A DNA stretch of 52,635 nt, taken from positions 1 to 52,635 of the forward strand of contig JAHCJV010000036.1 in NCBI GenBank assembly GCA_026126105.1, read 5' to 3'. Source of the stretch: Enhydrobacter sp. Its GTDB lineage: Bacteria; Pseudomonadota; Alphaproteobacteria; Reyranellales; Reyranellaceae. Both the position numbers and the translations under genes were made by a program. This document shows positions 1-8,102 of the stretch, piece after piece. How positions within the stretch are numbered: position 1 is the stretch's first letter; every line of letters begins with the position of its first letter. The notes below the pieces were generated by a model, which was not told the origin of the DNA, made no database searches, and worked only from the letters and a program-made list of their open reading frames with translations.

Positions 1-513
1 GGCGAACTTCATGACGCGATCGACGCCCCTGCGGGTGAAGATCGCCTGCTGAATGGCCATCTCGTCGTCGGTGCCCTGGAACATGCGGCCGCCGACCGAG
101 CTGTACTCGCCTTCGGTGTTCTCGCGCACGACCCAGAAATCGATCTCGCCCGGCTTGCGGTTGGCCAGCGGGCTGGGCACGCCCTCGAACAGCCTCACCG
201 GCCGGAGGTTCACGTACTCGTCGAACTCGCGGCGAATCGGTATCAGCAGGCCCCACAGCGACACGTGATCGGGCACGCCCGGCCAGCCGACTGCGCCGAG
301 GAAGATGCTTTCGAATGCCTTGAGCTGCTCCATGCCATCGTCGGGCATCATCTTGCCGGTCTTGGCGAAGCGGTCGCACGACCAGTCGAAATCGGTGAAC
401 TCGAGCTCGAAATTGAAGCGACGCCCCGCGGCTTCGAGCACGCGCACCCCCTCCGGCAGAACTTCCTTGCCGATTCCGTCACCCGGAATGAGGGCGATCT
501 TGTGCTTGGCCAT
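1..513 (-). CDS. D-malate/tartrate dehydrogenase, N-terminal part (cut by window edge)
   Basis: This gene runs off the left edge, so only the first 171 residues are visible and no stop is seen. The protein opens with MAKHKIALIPGDGIGKEVLP, the nucleotide-binding start of the isocitrate/isopropylmalate dehydrogenase family. It continues with KMMPDD, GAVGWP, FDEYVNLRPVRLF, VVRENTEGEYSSVGGR and FTRRGVDR, which match D-malate dehydrogenase (DmlA) and tartrate dehydrogenase/decarboxylase (TtuC) rather than LeuB. These enzymes oxidatively decarboxylate D-malate or tartrate with NAD+ and a divalent metal in the cytoplasm. The gene is divergent from the amidohydrolase at 584. Choosing between malate and tartrate would need the missing C-terminal half and an assay. 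Confidence 0.9.
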   Translation of the reverse strand, partial: MAKHKIALIPGDGIGKEVLPEGVRVLEAAGRRFNFELEFTDFDWSCDRFAKTGKMMPDDGMEQLKAFESIFLGAVGWPGVPDHVSLWGLLIPIRREFDEYVNLRPVRLFEGVPSPLANRKPGEIDFWVVRENTEGEYSSVGGRMFQGTDDEMAIQQAIFTRRGVDRVMKFA

Positions 514-517
514 ATGT

Positions 518-547
518 TTCCTCTCTGTGGTCCAGACGACGTATAAT
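518..547 (+). promoter_or_regulatory. Putative promoter of the amidohydrolase gene
   Basis: A perfect TATAAT lies at 542-547, in the 70-base gap between the two divergent genes. The -35 region 18 bases upstream (TTCCTC, 518-523) is poor. Transcription would start near 554, giving a leader of about 30 bases before the ATG at 584. The call rests on the -10 box and its position only. Confidence 0.4.
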
Positions 548-583
548 GAAGGACCATTCAGGGGCAAGCCTAAGGAAATCACC

Positions 584-2269
584 ATGTCCTACGATCTCAA
601 GATCACGGGCGGCACGATCGTCGACGGCACCGGCAAGCCGGGCTTCGTCGGCGACGTCGGCATCAAGGACGGCAAGGTCGTCTCGCTGGGCAAGGCGGAC
701 GGTCCCGCCACGACGACAATCGACGCCACGGGCAGAGTGGTGGCGCCGGGCTTCGTCGACGTGCACACGCACTACGACGCGCAGGTCTTGTGGGATCGGA
801 TGCTGAGCATCTCGCCGTGGCACGGCGTCACCACGACGGTGATAGGCAATTGCGGTTTCGGCGTCGCACCGACCAAGGCGATTCATCGCAAGATGATCAT
901 GCAGACGCTCGAGAAGGTCGAGGGCATGAGCCTCGAGGCGCTCGAGGCGGGGCTGGGCACCGCCTGGCCATTCGAGACCTTCCCGCAATATCTCGACACG
1001 CTGGAAAAGCGCGGCTCGTCGATCAATATCGCCGCGCTGTTCGGCCATACGCCGCTGCGCCTGTACGTTATGGGCGAGGAGTCCACCGAACGCGCCGCCA
1101 CGCCGGACGAGATCGGCGCGATGAAGAAGCTGATGCGCGAGGCGATGGAGGCCGGCGCGATCGGTTTCGGCACCTCCGTATCGGTCAGCCACAACGGCTA
1201 CGCCGGCAAACCGGTGCCGAGCCGCCAGGCCGCCGTCGAGGAGATGGACGCGCTGGTCTCGGTGATGGGCGACATGAAGCGCGGCCTGATGCAGATCACC
1301 ATCGGTCGAGAATTCTCGACGCGGCACATGGCCGAGGTCAGCCGCAAGTACGGCGTGCCGGTCACCTGGACCGCCCTGCTCTCCTACCTTTATGGGCCGG
1401 GCGGCCATCGCAAGCAGCTCGACCTCGCCGCCGAGCAGCGCAAGGCCGGCGCGCTGGTCATTCCCCAGGTCAGCTGCCGCCCGCTCAACTTCGAGTTCAC
1501 CTTCGCCGAGCCGTTTATCTTCGACGTCATGAAGTTCATGAACGAGCTCGCCGTCGAGGACGCCAAGGCGCCAGGCACGCGCCGCCGCGCCTATGCCGAT
1601 CCTATGTGGCGCGAGAAGCTGCGCAGCGAGGTGACGCCGCTGTTCCGCAACTGGTGGGATCGGGTGGTCATCGCCTGGGCACCCTCGCACAAGGATCTCG
1701 AGGAGCAGCCGCTCGCCGAGGCGGCGGCGAAACTCGGCAAGGATCCGGTCGACCTCGCGCTCGATATCGCTCTCGCCAGCGACCTGCACGCGCGTTTCCG
1801 CATGGCTGTGATGAACTTCGACGAGAAGGAAGTCGGCGAGCTGATTACCGATCCGAACACGATCATCGCGCTCAGCGACGCCGGTGCCCATGCCAGCCAG
1901 CTCTGCGACGCCTGCTACGCGACCTACCTGCTCGGCCACTGGGTCAGAGAACGCAAGGTGTTCACGGTCGAGCAGGCCGTGCACAACCTCACGCAGCGGC
2001 CGGCCGAGATGTTCGGTATCACCGACCGCGGCGTGCTCGCCAACGGAAGGCCAGCCGATGTCGTGGTGTTCGATCCGACAACCGTCGGACCCGGGCCGCT
2101 CAAGCGCGTCTACGACCTGCCGGCCGGCGCCGACCGGCTGGTGTCGGAGGCCAACGGCATCGACGCGGTGATCGTGAACGGAAAGCTGATCCGCCGCGAC
2201 GGCAAGGATACCGTCGCCGCCAACGACACGCTGCCCGGTCGCGTGCTACGCAACGGCCGCGCCGCCTGA
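584..2269 (+). CDS. Amidohydrolase family protein, D-aminoacylase-like
   Basis: A 561-residue cytoplasmic metal-dependent hydrolase of the N-acyl-D-amino-acid deacylase branch of the amidohydrolase superfamily. Residues 1-57 form the small beta domain typical of the family (LKITGGTIVDGTG). The metal motif HTHYD follows at 61-65, and GNCGFG places a Cys at residue 90, the position of the metal-bridging Cys of D-aminoacylases. The C-terminal part has SDAGAH and the closing motif RPADVVVFDP. The ATG at 584 is chosen because AAGGA precedes it closely and because the conserved domain begins there. An upstream ATG at 305 lies inside the divergent gene. The substrate may be an N-acyl-D-amino acid or a cyclic amide; the sequence cannot decide. 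Confidence 0.88.
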   Translation: MSYDLKITGGTIVDGTGKPGFVGDVGIKDGKVVSLGKADGPATTTIDATGRVVAPGFVDVHTHYDAQVLWDRMLSISPWHGVTTTVIGNCGFGVAPTKAIHRKMIMQTLEKVEGMSLEALEAGLGTAWPFETFPQYLDTLEKRGSSINIAALFGHTPLRLYVMGEESTERAATPDEIGAMKKLMREAMEAGAIGFGTSVSVSHNGYAGKPVPSRQAAVEEMDALVSVMGDMKRGLMQITIGREFSTRHMAEVSRKYGVPVTWTALLSYLYGPGGHRKQLDLAAEQRKAGALVIPQVSCRPLNFEFTFAEPFIFDVMKFMNELAVEDAKAPGTRRRAYADPMWREKLRSEVTPLFRNWWDRVVIAWAPSHKDLEEQPLAEAAAKLGKDPVDLALDIALASDLHARFRMAVMNFDEKEVGELITDPNTIIALSDAGAHASQLCDACYATYLLGHWVRERKVFTVEQAVHNLTQRPAEMFGITDRGVLANGRPADVVVFDPTTVGPGPLKRVYDLPAGADRLVSEANGIDAVIVNGKLIRRDGKDTVAANDTLPGRVLRNGRAA

Positions 2270-2282
2270 GCAAAGGAAGATC

Positions 2283-2309
2283 GTCATCCCGAGCGAAGCG
2301 AGGGATGAC
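2283..2309. repeat. Palindromic GTCATCC-type intergenic repeat
   Basis: A perfect 8-base inverted repeat, GTCATCCC at 2283-2290 and GGGATGAC at 2302-2309, encloses GAGCGAAGCGA. It lies just after the amidohydrolase stop and has no T-run, so it is not a classic terminator. A related diverged pair occurs at 22280-22366. Elements of this general GTCATCC-GAGCGAAGCGA pattern recur in many bacterial genomes. Confidence 0.7.
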
Positions 2310-2351
2310 ACGAAGCATTGGCTGCGACACAAGAACTGGGAGAAACGAATC

Positions 2352-2660
2352 ATGATTCATGTCCTCGCCATCATCACCACCAAGCCCGGCATGCGGGACG
2401 AAATCCTCGGCCACTTCCGCGCCAACGTGCCGGCGGTGAGAGCCGAAAAGGGCTGCATCGAATACGGCGCGGCAATCGACGCCGACGGCATGGGCTCGTT
2501 CCAGACCAAGTTCGGGCCCGACACCTTTGTCGTCGTCGAGAAGTGGGAGAGCACCGACGACCTGAAGGCTCATTCGGCAGCGCCGCACATGGCGGCCTAT
2601 GCGGCCAAGACCCGCGAGCACATCGTCAGCCGGGTCATCCACGTCCTCTCGCCGACTTGA
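2352..2660 (+). CDS. Antibiotic biosynthesis monooxygenase (ABM) domain protein
   Basis: A 102-residue single-domain protein of the dimeric alpha/beta-barrel ABM (quinol monooxygenase, YgiN-like) family. It starts MIHVLAIITTKPGMRDEIL and carries the family segments EKGCIEYG, VVVEKWES and HMAAYAAKTREHI. Such proteins are cofactor-free monooxygenases acting on quinols or polyketide-like substrates, but many have no proven substrate. GGGAG about ten bases upstream supports the ATG. Its TGA overlaps the TTG proposed as the start of the phytanoyl-CoA dioxygenase gene, so the two oxygenase-type proteins are probably co-translated. Confidence 0.87.
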   Translation: MIHVLAIITTKPGMRDEILGHFRANVPAVRAEKGCIEYGAAIDADGMGSFQTKFGPDTFVVVEKWESTDDLKAHSAAPHMAAYAAKTREHIVSRVIHVLSPT

Positions 2661-3472
2661 TCTCCTCGGTTTCGGAGACGAACGTCGCCGACTACGAGGT
2701 CGACGGCGTCGTCTGCCTGCGCGCGCAATTCGACACGTCATGGGTCGAACGCATTCGTGCGGCGGTCGAGCGCGACCTCGCCACGCCCGGTCCGAACGCG
2801 ACCAATTTCGCCGAAGGCAGCAGCGCCGGGAAATTCTTCGGCGACATGTTCATGTGGAGGTCCGATCCGGATTTCCGTGCCGCCGCGCTCGAGTCATCCG
2901 CTCCGGCCATCGCCGCGACACTTATGGGTTCGGCGCATGCCGACTTCTTCTACGACCAGCTCTTCGTCAAGGAGCCCGCCACGGCGCATCCGACGCCGTG
3001 GCACCAGGACCAGCCCTATTGGCCGGTAAAGGGCTGGCAGATCGCCTCGGTCTGGATCGCGCTCGACCGGATCGACGGCAGCAACGGAGCGATCGAGTTC
3101 ATCGCCGGCTCACACAAGTGGGGCGTGAACTATCGGCCGACGCCGTTCCGCAAGGGCCACGAGATCAAGTTCACCTCGAGCGACCTGCAGCAGATTCCCG
3201 ACATCGACGCTGATCGCCGCAAGTACGACATACGCTGCTGGGATATGGAACCGGGCGACTGCCTGGTGTTCCACGCCATGATCGTGCACGGCGCTCCAGG
3301 CAACGACACCGTCGGGGCTCGCCGCCGCGGACTCTCTCTGCGCTACACAGGCGACGACGCGCGCTACGATCCGCGGCCCGGCACGTTCCAGTTTCCGCAT
3401 CAGCCAGGCCTCACCGCCGGTGCGCCGATGACCTGCGACCTGTTCCCGAGGGTCTGGCCGCCGCGGCCTTAG
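2657..3472 (+). CDS. Phytanoyl-CoA dioxygenase (PhyH) family protein
   Basis: A 271-residue Fe(II)/2-oxoglutarate-dependent oxygenase. The iron triad is visible: PWHQD gives His116 and Asp118, and VHGAPGN gives His211, with GLSLRYTGDD supplying the Arg expected to bind 2-oxoglutarate (numbering from the TTG start). The family hydroxylates acyl-CoA or other small molecules. The first usable start is TTG at 2657, whose last two bases are the first two of the preceding gene's TGA (TTGA). The next in-frame ATG lies well inside the domain, and the same frame reads back over the previous gene to an ATG at 2318, which is unlikely. The start is therefore inferred; the domain call is firm. Confidence 0.85.
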   Translation: MISSVSETNVADYEVDGVVCLRAQFDTSWVERIRAAVERDLATPGPNATNFAEGSSAGKFFGDMFMWRSDPDFRAAALESSAPAIAATLMGSAHADFFYDQLFVKEPATAHPTPWHQDQPYWPVKGWQIASVWIALDRIDGSNGAIEFIAGSHKWGVNYRPTPFRKGHEIKFTSSDLQQIPDIDADRRKYDIRCWDMEPGDCLVFHAMIVHGAPGNDTVGARRRGLSLRYTGDDARYDPRPGTFQFPHQPGLTAGAPMTCDLFPRVWPPRP

Positions 3473-3581
3473 GCCCCGCCCGATGGCATGGTCCCTGCTT
3501 CCCTCCGGCCGCGGACCCTGATAGCCGTCATCAGCGCGACATTCTCGGGCGTTAGATGGCCCAGCGGCGAGGAGAATCCCA

Positions 3582-4757
3582 ATGGACTCGAAGACGGTAA
3601 TGGGCTCGGAGCCTCACGGCTCCCCTGTCCGCCCGGATTTCGAACGCATCGCACTCTTGCTCCAAGGCGGCGGCGCACTGGGCGCCTACCAGGCTGGCGT
3701 ATACCAGGCGCTGTCCGAAGCGAACCTTCACCCGCACTGGGTCGCGGGAATCTCCATCGGCGCCATCAATTCGGCCCTGATCGCCGGCAACCCGCCGGAA
3801 CGACGGGTGGAACGCCTTCGGCAATTCTGGGAGACGATTACGGAATCGCCCTTCGGTTCGGCCGCCGCCCTGTTGAAGGGCGACATCCAGAACAACTTCG
3901 TGCACCAGTTCATCAATCAGGGCGCCTCACTGCGCGCCCTGCTGTGGGGAGCGCCGAGCTTTTTCAAGCCGCGCATTCCGCCGCCGATCTTCACGCCGGT
4001 CAGCAGTCCCGGCAAATTGAGCTTCTATGACGTCTCGCCGCTGAAGGAGCTGCTCGGACAACTGGTGGACTTCGACCGGCTGAATTCAGGCGAGATGCGG
4101 CTGACCGTCGGTGCCACTCACATAACCAGCGGCAACTACGTCACCTTCGACACGATCGACCGCAAGATCGACGTCAATCACGTCATTGCGAGCGGCTCGC
4201 TGCCCCCGGGATTCCCTTCGACCGAAATCGACGGCGAGCACTATTGGGACGGCGGTGTCGTGTCCAACACGCCGCTCCAATGGGTGCTCGACGCCTCTCC
4301 CCGCCAGGACACGCTCGCCTTCCAGATCGACCTGTGGTGCGCGCGCGGCGACCTGCCGCGCGATATGATCGAGGTCGACACGCGCCTCAAGGATATCCGA
4401 TATTCGAGCCGCACGCGTCTCGGCACCGATCAGTTCCGCAAGAACCAGGCCCTGCGCCGCGCGATGGCGAAGCTCCTTGGAGAGGTGCGCGACGAGCTGC
4501 GGCTCACGCCCGAGGCGGCGATGCTGGCGGCGGAAGCCGACGAGAAGGTCTACAACATCATCCAGATGATCTACCGCGCGCGCGTGTACGAAGGCGCTTC
4601 CAAGGATTACGAATTCTCCCGTCGTACGATGGAGGAGCACTGGAAGTCGGGCTACAGCGACATGACCCGCACGCTGAGCTATCCGGAAGTGCTGCAGCGG
4701 CCGACCAGCCCGGACGGCGTGTTCACCTTCGACCTCAAGCATCAGCCCGGAGAATAG
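3582..4757 (+). CDS. Patatin-like phospholipase family protein
   Basis: A 391-residue serine hydrolase of the patatin fold. LLLQGGGALGAYQAGV at residues 25-40 is the oxyanion-hole loop, GISIG at 56-60 is the G-x-S-x-G nucleophile elbow (Ser58), and YWDGGVVSNTP carries the partner Asp at residue 223. The C-terminal 120 residues form an extension common in this bacterial group. No signal peptide is seen, so it acts in the cytoplasm. It is first in a three-gene run: acetoacetate decarboxylase starts 9 bases after its stop and 3-hydroxybutyrate dehydrogenase follows. That context suggests the esters it cuts feed ketone-body or PHB metabolism, although patatin proteins are mostly lipid acyl hydrolases. 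GAGGAGAATCCCA before the ATG is a good ribosome site. Confidence 0.92.
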   Translation: MDSKTVMGSEPHGSPVRPDFERIALLLQGGGALGAYQAGVYQALSEANLHPHWVAGISIGAINSALIAGNPPERRVERLRQFWETITESPFGSAAALLKGDIQNNFVHQFINQGASLRALLWGAPSFFKPRIPPPIFTPVSSPGKLSFYDVSPLKELLGQLVDFDRLNSGEMRLTVGATHITSGNYVTFDTIDRKIDVNHVIASGSLPPGFPSTEIDGEHYWDGGVVSNTPLQWVLDASPRQDTLAFQIDLWCARGDLPRDMIEVDTRLKDIRYSSRTRLGTDQFRKNQALRRAMAKLLGEVRDELRLTPEAAMLAAEADEKVYNIIQMIYRARVYEGASKDYEFSRRTMEEHWKSGYSDMTRTLSYPEVLQRPTSPDGVFTFDLKHQPGE

Positions 4758-4766
4758 GAATACGCG

Positions 4767-5525
4767 ATGAAGATTGCCGACGTGCGCGCCAAGGCGTTTG
4801 CCATGCCGCTGAACAACCCAGCCTATCCGCCGGGTCCATACAAGTTCTACAATCGTGAATTCATCATCGTCAGCTACCGGACCGATCCCGAGATCCTGCG
4901 CGCGGTGGTGCCCGAGCCGCTCGAGGTGATCGGCGACACCGTCAACTACGAGTTCATCCGCATGCCCGACTCGACGGGTTTCGGCGACTACACCGAGACG
5001 GGGCAGGTGATCCCGGTGCGATTCAAGGACAAGGACGGCACGGTCCAGGAAGGCGGCTACGTGCACGCCATGTATCTCGACGACGAGGGGCCGATCGCCG
5101 GCGGCCGCGAAATCTGGGGCTTCCCCAAGAAGCTCGCCACCCCGAGGATCGCTCACGAGAACGAGACGCTGGTCTGCACCCTGCACTACGGCACGGTGCT
5201 CTGCGTCACCGCCACCATGGGCTACAAGCATCGCGAGATCGCTCACGCGCCGCTCTTGAAGTCGCTGGCGAAGCCCAACTTCATGATCAAGATCATCCCG
5301 CACGTCGACTGCACTCCCCGCGTCTGCGAGCTGGTGCGGTACTATTGCGAGGACGTGACACTCAAGGGGGCCTGGGCCGGCCCGGCGGCATTGCAGCTGT
5401 TCGACCACGCGCTGTGCGACGTGAACCGGCTGCCGGTGCGCGAGGTCCTCTCGGCCTCCCATTTCGTCACCGATCTCACGCTCGGCCTCGGCGAGGTCGT
5501 GCACGATTACCTGGCCAAGGCTTGA
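4767..5525 (+). CDS. adc: Acetoacetate decarboxylase
   Basis: A 252-residue protein that converts acetoacetate to acetone and CO2 through a Schiff base. GGREIWGFPKKLATP contains adjacent Lys121 and Lys122, matching the catalytic Lys115 and pKa-lowering Lys116 of the Clostridium acetobutylicum enzyme. Flanking family motifs include VVPEPLEV and GYVHAMYLDDEGPIAGGRE. The length is as usual for the family. It sits between a patatin hydrolase and 3-hydroxybutyrate dehydrogenase with gaps of 9 and 11 bases, so it shares the acetoacetate node with the dehydrogenase. The conserved lysine pair argues for real decarboxylase activity rather than one of the catalytically divergent ADC-fold proteins. Confidence 0.93.
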   Translation: MKIADVRAKAFAMPLNNPAYPPGPYKFYNREFIIVSYRTDPEILRAVVPEPLEVIGDTVNYEFIRMPDSTGFGDYTETGQVIPVRFKDKDGTVQEGGYVHAMYLDDEGPIAGGREIWGFPKKLATPRIAHENETLVCTLHYGTVLCVTATMGYKHREIAHAPLLKSLAKPNFMIKIIPHVDCTPRVCELVRYYCEDVTLKGAWAGPAALQLFDHALCDVNRLPVREVLSASHFVTDLTLGLGEVVHDYLAKA

Positions 5526-5536
5526 AAGGAACGTCA

Positions 5537-6319
5537 ATGGCTCGCTTCGACAAACAAGTCGGCATCATCACCGGTGCCGCCAGCGGGATCGGCAAGGAGA
5601 TTGCGCTGCGCTACGCCGCCGAAGGCGGCACCCCCGTGATCGCCGACCTCAATCTCGATGCCGCGAACGCGACGGCGGCCGAGATCAAGACCAGGGGCGG
5701 CGACGCCTTCGCCGTCGCCATGAACGTGGTCGACGAGGCAGCGGTCGACAAGGGCGTGGCCGATGTCATGGCCAAGTACGGCCGCATCGACCTGCTGGTT
5801 TCCAACGCCGGCATCCAGATCGTGAAGCCGGTCGTGGATTTCTCCTTCGCCGACTGGAAGAAGCTGCTGGCGATCCATCTCGACGGCGCATTCCTGACGA
5901 CAAAAGCCTGCCTCAAGCACATGTACGCGGCCAAGAGGGGCAGCGTGGTCTACATGGGCTCGGTTCATTCGAAGGAGGCATCCAAGCTCAAGGCGCCCTA
6001 TGTCACCGCCAAGCACGGGCTGATCGGACTCTGCAAGGTCGTCGCCAAGGAAGGCGCGGAATTCAACGTGCGCGCCAACGTCGTCTGCCCGGGCTTCGTG
6101 CGTACGCCCCTGGTCGACAAGCAGATCCCGGAGCAAGCCAAGGAACTGAATATCTCCGAGGCCGACGTGATCAAGCACGTCATGCTGAAAGACACAGTGG
6201 ACGGCGAGTTTACCACGACCGACGACGTGGCCGATTGCGTTCTGTTCTTCGCCGGCGCACGCAGCAACGCGCTGACAGGCCAATCCATGGTGGTCAGCCA
6301 CGGCTGGTTCATGCAGTGA
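5537..6319 (+). CDS. bdhA: 3-hydroxybutyrate dehydrogenase (SDR)
   Basis: A 260-residue short-chain dehydrogenase interconverting D-3-hydroxybutyrate and acetoacetate with NAD(H). The Rossmann motif TGAASGIG is at 12-19, followed by NAG with Asn90 and the catalytic Ser142, Tyr155 and Lys159 (YVTAKHG). SVHSKEASKLKAPYVTAKHG and the substrate-loop segment VCPGFVRTPLVDKQI are typical of bacterial BdhA, as is the ending GQSMVVSHGWFMQ. It begins 11 bases after adc behind GAAAGGAACGTCA. As the last gene of the patatin-adc-bdhA run it links PHB breakdown to acetoacetate. Confidence 0.93.
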   Translation: MARFDKQVGIITGAASGIGKEIALRYAAEGGTPVIADLNLDAANATAAEIKTRGGDAFAVAMNVVDEAAVDKGVADVMAKYGRIDLLVSNAGIQIVKPVVDFSFADWKKLLAIHLDGAFLTTKACLKHMYAAKRGSVVYMGSVHSKEASKLKAPYVTAKHGLIGLCKVVAKEGAEFNVRANVVCPGFVRTPLVDKQIPEQAKELNISEADVIKHVMLKDTVDGEFTTTDDVADCVLFFAGARSNALTGQSMVVSHGWFMQ

Positions 6320-6358
6320 GGCAATAGTGTACGGCCGGGCGCTCGCTAAGATCGCGGG

Positions 6359-7315
6359 ATGCCCGACCATGCGCACCATGACCATAGCGACCACGATCAC
6401 AAGCACGCCCATGGCGGGCACTCCCATAGCCACGCCCCAGCGAGCTTCGACCGTGCCTTCCTGATCGGAATCACGCTCAACACCGGCTTCGTCATCGCCG
6501 AAGCCATCTACGGCGTGCTCGCCAACTCGCTCGCTCTGATCGCCGACGCGGGCCACAATTTGAGCGACGTCCTCGGCCTGCTGCTGGCGTGGGCCGCAGC
6601 ATCGCTCGCCAGGCGGCTGCCGACCGCACGCTACACCTACGGCATGAAACGCACGCCGATATTGGCGTCGCTTGCGAACGCCATGCTGCTGCTCGTTGCC
6701 AGCGGCGCCATCGTCTGGGAAGCCGTCAAGCGCTTCAGCGATCCGGCGCCGGTCGCGGAGACGACCGTCATCTGGGTCGCCATGGTCGGTATCGTCATCA
6801 ATGGCGCGACAGCGCTCGGCTTCATGGCAGGCCGCAAGGGCGACCTCAACATCCGCGGTGCCTTCCTGCACATGGTGGCGGATGCCGTCGTGTCGCTGGG
6901 CGTCGTGCTGAGTGGCCTCGCCGTGCTCTATACCGGCTGGCAGTGGATCGATCCTATGGTCAGCATCGCTATCGCCATCGTGATCGTGGCCGGCACCTGG
7001 TCGCTACTGAAGGACTCGATCAGCCTGGCGCTCGATGCCGTGCCGTCAACCGTCGACCGGCCGGCGATCGAGAGCTATCTCATGGGCCTGCCCGGCGTAT
7101 CGGAGATACACGACCTGCATATCTGGGCGATGAGCACCACCGAGGTCGCTCTGACCGCTCACCTCGTGCGCCCCGGCGGCACGCTCGACGATGGCCTGCT
7201 CGCTCGAGCCGCCGGCGACCTCTCCTCGCGCTTTGGCATCGCCCACGCCACCCTGCAGATCGAATCCGGGGATCCGGCGCACCCCTGCAAGCTGGCGCCC
7301 GCCGAGGTCGTCTAG
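6359..7315 (+). CDS. Cation diffusion facilitator (Zn/Cd/Co exporter, CzcD/ZitB-like)
   Basis: A 318-residue inner-membrane metal/proton antiporter. The N-terminus is very His-rich (residues 4-25), a likely metal-loading tail. About six membrane helices follow. Transport-site motifs are DAGHNLSD (His66, Asp70) in the second helix and HMVADAVVSLG in the fifth. The C-terminal cytoplasmic domain ends with a His/Cys-containing tail (DPAHPCKLAP). The His/Asp transport-site pair favours Zn2+ or Cd2+ over Fe/Mn. The gene follows bdhA by 39 bases but is not obviously related in function, and it overlaps the convergent TetR gene by four bases. Confidence 0.92.
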   Translation: MPDHAHHDHSDHDHKHAHGGHSHSHAPASFDRAFLIGITLNTGFVIAEAIYGVLANSLALIADAGHNLSDVLGLLLAWAAASLARRLPTARYTYGMKRTPILASLANAMLLLVASGAIVWEAVKRFSDPAPVAETTVIWVAMVGIVINGATALGFMAGRKGDLNIRGAFLHMVADAVVSLGVVLSGLAVLYTGWQWIDPMVSIAIAIVIVAGTWSLLKDSISLALDAVPSTVDRPAIESYLMGLPGVSEIHDLHIWAMSTTEVALTAHLVRPGGTLDDGLLARAAGDLSSRFGIAHATLQIESGDPAHPCKLAPAEVV

Positions 7316-7986
7316 GACTTCTCCGGCGCCTTCACGACGCCGCGCATGGTCAGATCGAGCATGCCGTCGATCAGGACATCGCGCTTGGTCCAGGGGAACT
7401 CCGGGTTGTTGATCAGCGCGGCGACGAGGCCGTGCAGACTCATCCAGACCAGCTCGGCGGCCGTCTCGACCGGATAGTTGAGCTGGAAGCCGCTGCTCTC
7501 GATGTCGCGAAAGGTACCCATCAGCCGCGAGAAGGCCACGGCCCCCTTCGAGCCCGGCTCGTCCGGATCGAACGTCTCCGGCTTGTGCCCACGCTTCTGG
7601 ACCTCCGCCGGCGTGTTGCCCGACATGAAGGTCAGCCAGTATTCCCGCGGATGCTCGAGCGCGAAGCGGATATAGGCCGCACCGCAGCTGCGAAGCCGCT
7701 CCATCGGTGTCAACGCCTGGCGGTCGAGCTCATCCATCAGCTCAATCAGCCCGGAGAACGTCTGATCGCAGAGCGCGATCAGAATCGCGTCCTTGTCCTT
7801 GAAGTAAAGATACAGCGCCGGGGCTGACACCCCCACCACTTCGGCGATCCGTCGGATCGTCGTCGCCTGGTAGCCCTCGCGCAGGAAAAGCTCCTTGGCG
7901 GCGATCAGGATTTCATCGCGCCTCGTGTGACCTTCGCCACGCCGCTTTCGAGTGCCTGCCGCTATCGTGGACAAGTTGCGTTCCAT
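7312..7986 (-). CDS. TetR/AcrR family transcriptional regulator
   Basis: A 224-residue one-component repressor. The N-terminal helix-turn-helix spans about residues 21-66 (DEILIAAKELFLREGYQATT, IAEVVGVSAPALYLYFKDKD). A ligand-binding domain with a TetR_C_33-like pattern follows (EHPREYWLTFMSG). It is divergent from the RND efflux pair starting at 8103, and the intergenic region carries operator-like repeats, so it most likely represses that pump and itself, as AcrR-type regulators do. The ATG at 7986 is chosen because the family N-terminus starts close to it; the open frame upstream would run across the shared promoter region. The inducer is unknown. Confidence 0.92.
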   Translation of the reverse strand: MERNLSTIAAGTRKRRGEGHTRRDEILIAAKELFLREGYQATTIRRIAEVVGVSAPALYLYFKDKDAILIALCDQTFSGLIELMDELDRQALTPMERLRSCGAAYIRFALEHPREYWLTFMSGNTPAEVQKRGHKPETFDPDEPGSKGAVAFSRLMGTFRDIESSGFQLNYPVETAAELVWMSLHGLVAALINNPEFPWTKRDVLIDGMLDLTMRGVVKAPEKS

Positions 7987-7989
7987 CCC

Positions 7990-8043
7990 TTGACACCTAA
8001 CTGAACGTCGGTAAGTTATCAATGTTAAGTTAGTGGCGTTCAG
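7990..8043. promoter_or_regulatory. Divergent control region with TetR operator-like repeats
   Basis: Between the repressor and pump genes lie three overlapping repeat patterns. CTGAACG at 8001-8007 mirrors CGTTCAG at 8037-8043. CTAACT at 7997-8002 mirrors AGTTAG at 8028-8033 in outline. TAAGTTA occurs twice in direct orientation, at 8012-8018 and 8026-8032. A TTGACA at 7990-7995 could be the -35 box for the pump operon, but no good -10 box is seen 16-18 bases downstream. This looks like a repressor-controlled promoter; which arms form the actual TetR site is inferred. Confidence 0.5.
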
Positions 8044-8102
8044 CGTGGTGGGGCATTCTACGCTGCAATGGGCGCCGACGGAACGACACAAGGATGGCCA
8101 CG

